A stretch of DNA of 64,000 bases from Streptomyces luteogriseus (lineage in GTDB: Bacteria; Actinomycetota; Actinomycetes; Streptomycetales; Streptomycetaceae), in the NCBI RefSeq assembly GCF_014205055.1, contig NZ_JACHMS010000001.1, positions 6,510,001 to 6,574,000 of the forward strand, read 5' to 3'. The notes beneath the pieces were generated by a model. That model ran no database searches. It worked only from the letters and a program-made list of their open reading frames with translations, and was not told the DNA's origin. Positions 60,909 through 64,000 of this stretch are shown here, piece by piece (positions within the stretch are counted from its first letter, which is position 1; the number at the start of each line of letters is the position of its first letter). Both the position numbers and the translations under genes were made by a program.

Positions 60909-62273
60909 ATGACGCCTTCTGCCGCGGACAGTCCCGTCGACCTCATCATCAGCGCATGTACCGTCCTCGTGCACGACGATCAAGAGCGCATCGGGTTCGC
61001 GGAGGACGCCGCGATCGTCGTACGGGGCGGGATCGTCGAGGCGGTCACGACCACGGCGGAAGCCGCGGAGCTGCCCGCTGCCGAGCGGATCGACGCCCGT
61101 GGCCAGGCCGCCCTGCCCGGCCTGATCAACTGTCACACGCACGCGCCGATGGTCGCGCTGCGCGGCCTCGCCGAGGACCTTCCCACCGAGGAGTGGTTCA
61201 ACGACGTCGTCTGGCCCGTCGAGTCCAACCTCACGGAGCGGGACGTCGAGCTGGGGGCGCGGCTCGCCTGCGCCGAGATGATCCGCGCGGGCGTCACCTG
61301 CTTCGCCGACCACTACTTCGCCATGGACGCGGTGGCGCGAGTGGTCGCGGACTGCGGTATGCGGGCGCTGCTCGGGGAGGCCTTCTTCTCCTCGCAGGGC
61401 CCCGAAGGCCTGGAGCGGTCACTGGAGTTCGCGCTGCGGCAGCGCGGAGCGGCCGGCGGCCGGATCACCACCGCGCTCGCACCCCACGCCCCCTACACGG
61501 TCGAGGACACCGACCTCGCCACCACCGCCGAGCTCGCCCGCACGCACGGCCTGACCGTGCACCTGCACGCCGCCGAGAATCGCGACCAGACCGAGACCAG
61601 CCTGGCCCGCCACGGCGCCACCCCGATCGAGGTCCTGGAGCGCACCACCCTCCTCCACACGGACCTGCTCCTCGCCCACGGCACCGGCATCGTCGACAGC
61701 GACCTCCCCCTCCTGGAGCGGGCCGACGGCCGTACGGCCGTCGCCACCGCGCCCCGCGGTTACCTCAAGTTCGCCTGGCCCGACACCACGCCGGTCCGCG
61801 CCCTGCGCGACATCGGTGTCGACGTCGGCCTCGCCACCGACGGCGCCGCCTCCAACAACTCCCTCGACGTGTGGGAGTCCATGGCCCTCACCTCGCTGGT
61901 CCAGAAGTCGTCCCAGGGTGATCCCCGGCGGCTGACCTCCCGCCAGGCCCTGCACCACGCCACCCTGCAGAGCGCGCGTGCCGTGGGTCTCGGTGACAGC
62001 ACCGGCAGCATCGCGCCCGGCCGGCGGGCCGACATCGTCCTGGTCGACCTGACCGGGCCGCACACCCGGCCCGTCCACGACCTCGCCGCCACCCTCGTGC
62101 ACAGTGCCCGTTCCTCCGACGTCCGCACCACGATCGTCGACGGGCGGACCCTGATGCGCGACCGGGAGCTGCTGACGATCGACGTGCCGGAGGTGGCACG
62201 GGAACTGGAGGATCGCCTGCCCGCGCTCGTCGACCGCAGCCACGGCCGCCGCATCCAGCGGTACGACACCTGA
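60909..62273 (+). CDS. amidohydrolase, TRZ/ATZ family deaminase
   Basis: This 454-aa protein has metal ligands in ALPGLINCHTHAPM (HxH), VHLHAAENRDQTETS (His), and the aspartate in GLATDGAASNNSLDVWESM, the subtype III amidohydrolase pattern of S-adenosylhomocysteine/5'-methylthioadenosine, guanine and triazine deaminases. It probably deaminates a purine-derived or ring compound in the cytoplasm. TACGTT ends 6 nt before the ATG at 60909 and no ribosome site is present, so it appears leaderless. The exact substrate cannot be read. Confidence 0.88.
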   Translation: MTPSAADSPVDLIISACTVLVHDDQERIGFAEDAAIVVRGGIVEAVTTTAEAAELPAAERIDARGQAALPGLINCHTHAPMVALRGLAEDLPTEEWFNDVVWPVESNLTERDVELGARLACAEMIRAGVTCFADHYFAMDAVARVVADCGMRALLGEAFFSSQGPEGLERSLEFALRQRGAAGGRITTALAPHAPYTVEDTDLATTAELARTHGLTVHLHAAENRDQTETSLARHGATPIEVLERTTLLHTDLLLAHGTGIVDSDLPLLERADGRTAVATAPRGYLKFAWPDTTPVRALRDIGVDVGLATDGAASNNSLDVWESMALTSLVQKSSQGDPRRLTSRQALHHATLQSARAVGLGDSTGSIAPGRRADIVLVDLTGPHTRPVHDLAATLVHSARSSDVRTTIVDGRTLMRDRELLTIDVPEVARELEDRLPALVDRSHGRRIQRYDT

Positions 62274-62308
62274 GGCACGACGAGACATCGGAGAAATTCC
62301 CCCGGGCA

Positions 62309-62339
62309 GCGATGAGTTGCGACCCTCCCGACGGTCACC
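62309..62339 (+). promoter_or_regulatory. ECF-sigma-like promoter upstream of the DUF899 gene
   Basis: GCGATGAGTT (62309-62318), 14 nt, then GGTCACC (62333-62339), 33 nt before the ATG. Boxes and spacing match the element before the DoxX gene at 47320, and the preceding bases (CGGGC versus CCGGC) are also similar. Confidence 0.45.
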
Positions 62340-62371
62340 ACCCCGGACGGACCGTTGTCACAGGAGGGCCC

Positions 62372-63061
62372 ATGTCGCTTCCGGAGATCGTCTCGCGCGG
62401 CGAATGGCGCGCGGCGCGCGCCGAACTGCTGCTCAAGGAGAAGGCCGTCACCCGCGCGCGGGACGCGCTCAACGCCGAGCGGCGCGGACTGCCCATGGTG
62501 GAGGTCGACGAGGAGTACGTGTTCGAGGGCGGCAACGGCAAGGCCACGCTGCTCGACCTGTTCGAGGACCGGCGCCAGCTCGTCGTCTACCACTTCATGT
62601 TCGCGCCCGAGTGGGACGCGGGCTGCCGCAGCTGCTCCGGATTCCTGGACCAAGTGGGGCATCTCGCCCATCTCCACGCCCGCGACACGTCGTTCGCGGC
62701 CGTGTCCCGCGCGCCCTACCCGAAGATCCTGCCGTTCAAGGCGCGGATGGGCTGGACGCCGCCCTGGTATTCGTCGTACGGCAGCGGCTTCAACCGCGAC
62801 TTCGAGGTGACCCTCGAGCAGGAGGGCGAGCTCGTCGAGCGGCCCGGCCTCAGCTGCTTCCTGCGGGACCGCGAGCGGGTCTTCCACACGTACACGACGT
62901 ATGAGCGCGGCCTCGACGGCCTGGGCTCCACCACCAGCCTGCTGGACCTCACCGCACTCGGCCGGCAGGAGGAGTGGGAGGAACCCAAGGGGCGCGCGTC
63001 GGCCTTCGGGGCGCCTGCGGGAAGTGAGCGCATCCGGTATCACGACGAGTACGAAGGCTGA
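62372..63061 (+). CDS. DUF899 family thioredoxin-like protein
   Basis: This 229-aa protein starts MSLPEIVSRGEWRAARAELLLKEKAVTRARDALNAERRGLPMVEVDEEYVFEG, the DUF899 N-terminus. The thioredoxin-like core is LVVYHFMFAPEWDAGCRSCSGFLDQ with a CRSC pair at about residue 88 in place of CxxC, and the C-terminus ends YHDEYEG. CAGGAGG lies upstream of the ATG. Its activity is not established; the CxxC suggests redox function. It has an ECF-like promoter shared in form with the DoxX gene. Confidence 0.88.
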   Translation: MSLPEIVSRGEWRAARAELLLKEKAVTRARDALNAERRGLPMVEVDEEYVFEGGNGKATLLDLFEDRRQLVVYHFMFAPEWDAGCRSCSGFLDQVGHLAHLHARDTSFAAVSRAPYPKILPFKARMGWTPPWYSSYGSGFNRDFEVTLEQEGELVERPGLSCFLRDRERVFHTYTTYERGLDGLGSTTSLLDLTALGRQEEWEEPKGRASAFGAPAGSERIRYHDEYEG

Positions 63062-63216
63062 TACGGAAAGTGAACATATCCGCCAAGAGGCTGAGAGGTT
63101 GGTCACACTTGGCGGTGAACGCGTGTCAACTACGTCTCAGAACCGTCACTTCGTGAGCCGTTCACCCCATCGTTGGCGTTTAACTCTACGAGTACAGCGC
63201 TACATGGAGGTGCAGG

Positions 63217-63399
63217 GTGAACGGGCGAACGGTGCTCGAGCGCTTTCCCGCCGGTGGGCCGCGCGGCTCCTGGCCTGCGGAGGAGTTCGCGCAGGCGCGG
63301 CGCCGCGAAGGCCTGCCCGCCGAGGTCGTCATGGACCTCGCCACGGACATGTTCCTGGTGATCGTCCGCAGCGGGGACGTGGCCGACGCGACCGCCTGA
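63217..63399 (+). CDS. small conserved-looking protein, 60 aa
   Basis: The 60-aa product reads MNGRTVLERFPAGGPRGSWPAEEF, then ARRREGLPAEVVMDLATDMFLVIV to its end. The GTG start is 6 nt after GGAGG. Codons are well biased. It is polar with one short hydrophobic strand and no signal peptide. It looks like one of the small Streptomyces proteins of unknown function. The 155-bp gap before it has an AT-richer segment (TTGGCGTTTAACTC near 63173), perhaps part of its promoter. Confidence 0.65.
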   Translation: MNGRTVLERFPAGGPRGSWPAEEFAQARRREGLPAEVVMDLATDMFLVIVRSGDVADATA

Positions 63400-63408
63400 G
63401 GTGTGCCG

Positions 63409-64000
63409 TCAGCCCGCCTTCGGCGCCGGCACCTTCCTGACCGGCGCGGGTGACGGGGCGAACTGCTCCGCCTGGAGCGCGTACAGCTCGGCGTAGAGCC
63501 CGCCGGTCGCCAGCAGCTCCTCCGGCGTTCCGGACTCCACGAGTCGGCCCTGGTCCAGGACGTGCACCAGATCCGCGTGCCGTACGGACGCCAGTCGGTG
63601 CGTGATCAGTACGACCGTCTGGCCGCTGTCGGCCAGGGCGCGGATCCGCTCGAAGACCTCCAGTTCGGCCCGGGCGTCCAGGGCCGCCGTCGGCTCGTCC
63701 ACGATCAGGATGCGGCCCCTGCGGTAGGCCGCCCGGGCGATGCCCAGCCGCTGCCACTGGCCACCCGACAGCTCGTGTCCGCCGCTGAAGTTGCGGGCGA
63801 GCAGCGTGTCCAGGCCGCGCGGCAGATCCGCGATCACCGCCTCCGCCCCGGCCTCCGCGACCGACGTGGCCAGCCGGTCCTCGCACAGGGGCACCGAGGT
63901 GCGTCCCAGGGCGACGTTCACCCGGGCCGTGAACGGCCACCGCTTGAAGTCCTGCGCCACCATCGCGATCCGCTCGGCCAGCCGGTGCCGGTCGGCGGTC
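63409..64000 (-). CDS. ABC transporter ATP-binding/permease protein, C-terminal part only
   Basis: The last about 197 codons of an ABC ATPase are in the window; the start lies beyond the right edge. The frame continues upstream of MVAQDFKRWPFTARVNVALG (Q-loop) as TADRHRLAERIA, so it is not a short gene. It shows the signature LSGGQWQRLGIARAAYRRG, Walker B ILIVDEPTAALD and the switch histidine in VVLITHRLASV. The layout is that of fused ABC exporters, whose membrane domain would be upstream. It faces the 60-aa gene convergently. The substrate is unknown. Confidence 0.85.
   Translation of the reverse strand, partial: TADRHRLAERIAMVAQDFKRWPFTARVNVALGRTSVPLCEDRLATSVAEAGAEAVIADLPRGLDTLLARNFSGGHELSGGQWQRLGIARAAYRRGRILIVDEPTAALDARAELEVFERIRALADSGQTVVLITHRLASVRHADLVHVLDQGRLVESGTPEELLATGGLYAELYALQAEQFAPSPAPVRKVPAPKAG

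Overview
The window is high-GC actinobacterial chromosome, almost certainly Streptomyces. Third codon positions are strongly GC-biased and GTG starts are frequent. Many genes start 6-8 nt after a TANNNT-like -10 box with no Shine-Dalgarno, as leaderless mRNAs do. It holds polA, rpsA (30S protein S1), coaE, pyk, an ANTAR response regulator (PdtaR type) and a liv-type ABC operon, with Streptomyces-typical small proteins (SPW_0924-like, DUF6343). About 60 protein genes, one tRNA and several control elements can be supported. Nothing looks like a large prophage, plasmid or secondary-metabolite cluster.

Layout. 1-3.7 kb: two divergent operons resembling the actinobacterial steroid C/D-ring (IpdAB/EchA20/IpdF) pathway, facing each other across a 40-bp palindrome. 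3.7-8.8 kb: a zinc-metalloprotease-like protein, GNAT, chorismate mutase, an orphan response regulator and aminopeptidase N. 8.85-9.26 kb: nested tandem repeats. 9.36-12.2 kb: a two-gene pair, PLP decarboxylase and amino acid/diamine N-hydroxylase, resembling the first half of a hydroxamate siderophore pathway. 12.2-16.4 kb: Tat-exported 5'-nucleotidase, SIMPL protein, pyruvate kinase. 16.4-17.4 kb: a HTH/LAGLIDADG protein behind tRNA-Leu(CAA). 17.5-24 kb: ANTAR regulator and the branched-chain amino acid ABC operon livK-livHMGF. 24-29 kb: a decayed gene, a secreted trypsin-like protease, a thioesterase and a molybdopterin oxidoreductase. 29-34 kb: polA flanked on both sides by tandem-repeat intergenic DNA, a gene with an internal 36-bp repeat, and a DUF4184 membrane protein. 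34.5-43 kb: lytic transglycosylase, small membrane proteins, HrpB helicase, methyltransferase, rpsA. 43-51.6 kb: PAC2 protein, coaE, TPR protein, DUF5596-like protein, methyltransferase, DoxX, S4 protein, ArsR-MFS operon, uracil-DNA glycosylase. 51.6-55.7 kb: a GntR/FCD regulator, NCS1 permease and hydantoin/allantoin racemase-like protein with a clear palindromic operator, plus a gamma-carbonic-anhydrase-like and a RidA-like protein. 55.8-64 kb: nucleotidyltransferase, expansin-like protein, FUSC transporter, nuclease, amidohydrolase, DUF899 protein, a 60-aa protein and the end of an ABC exporter gene.

Most notable are a translationally coupled 22-codon ORF with internal ATG/SD repeats between two dehydrogenase genes, the palindrome whose arms also supply both Shine-Dalgarno sequences, two similar promoter-like elements upstream of DoxX and DUF899 genes, a SD-proximal hairpin before the orphan siderophore-like pair, and three repeat-rich intergenic regions, two of them flanking polA.
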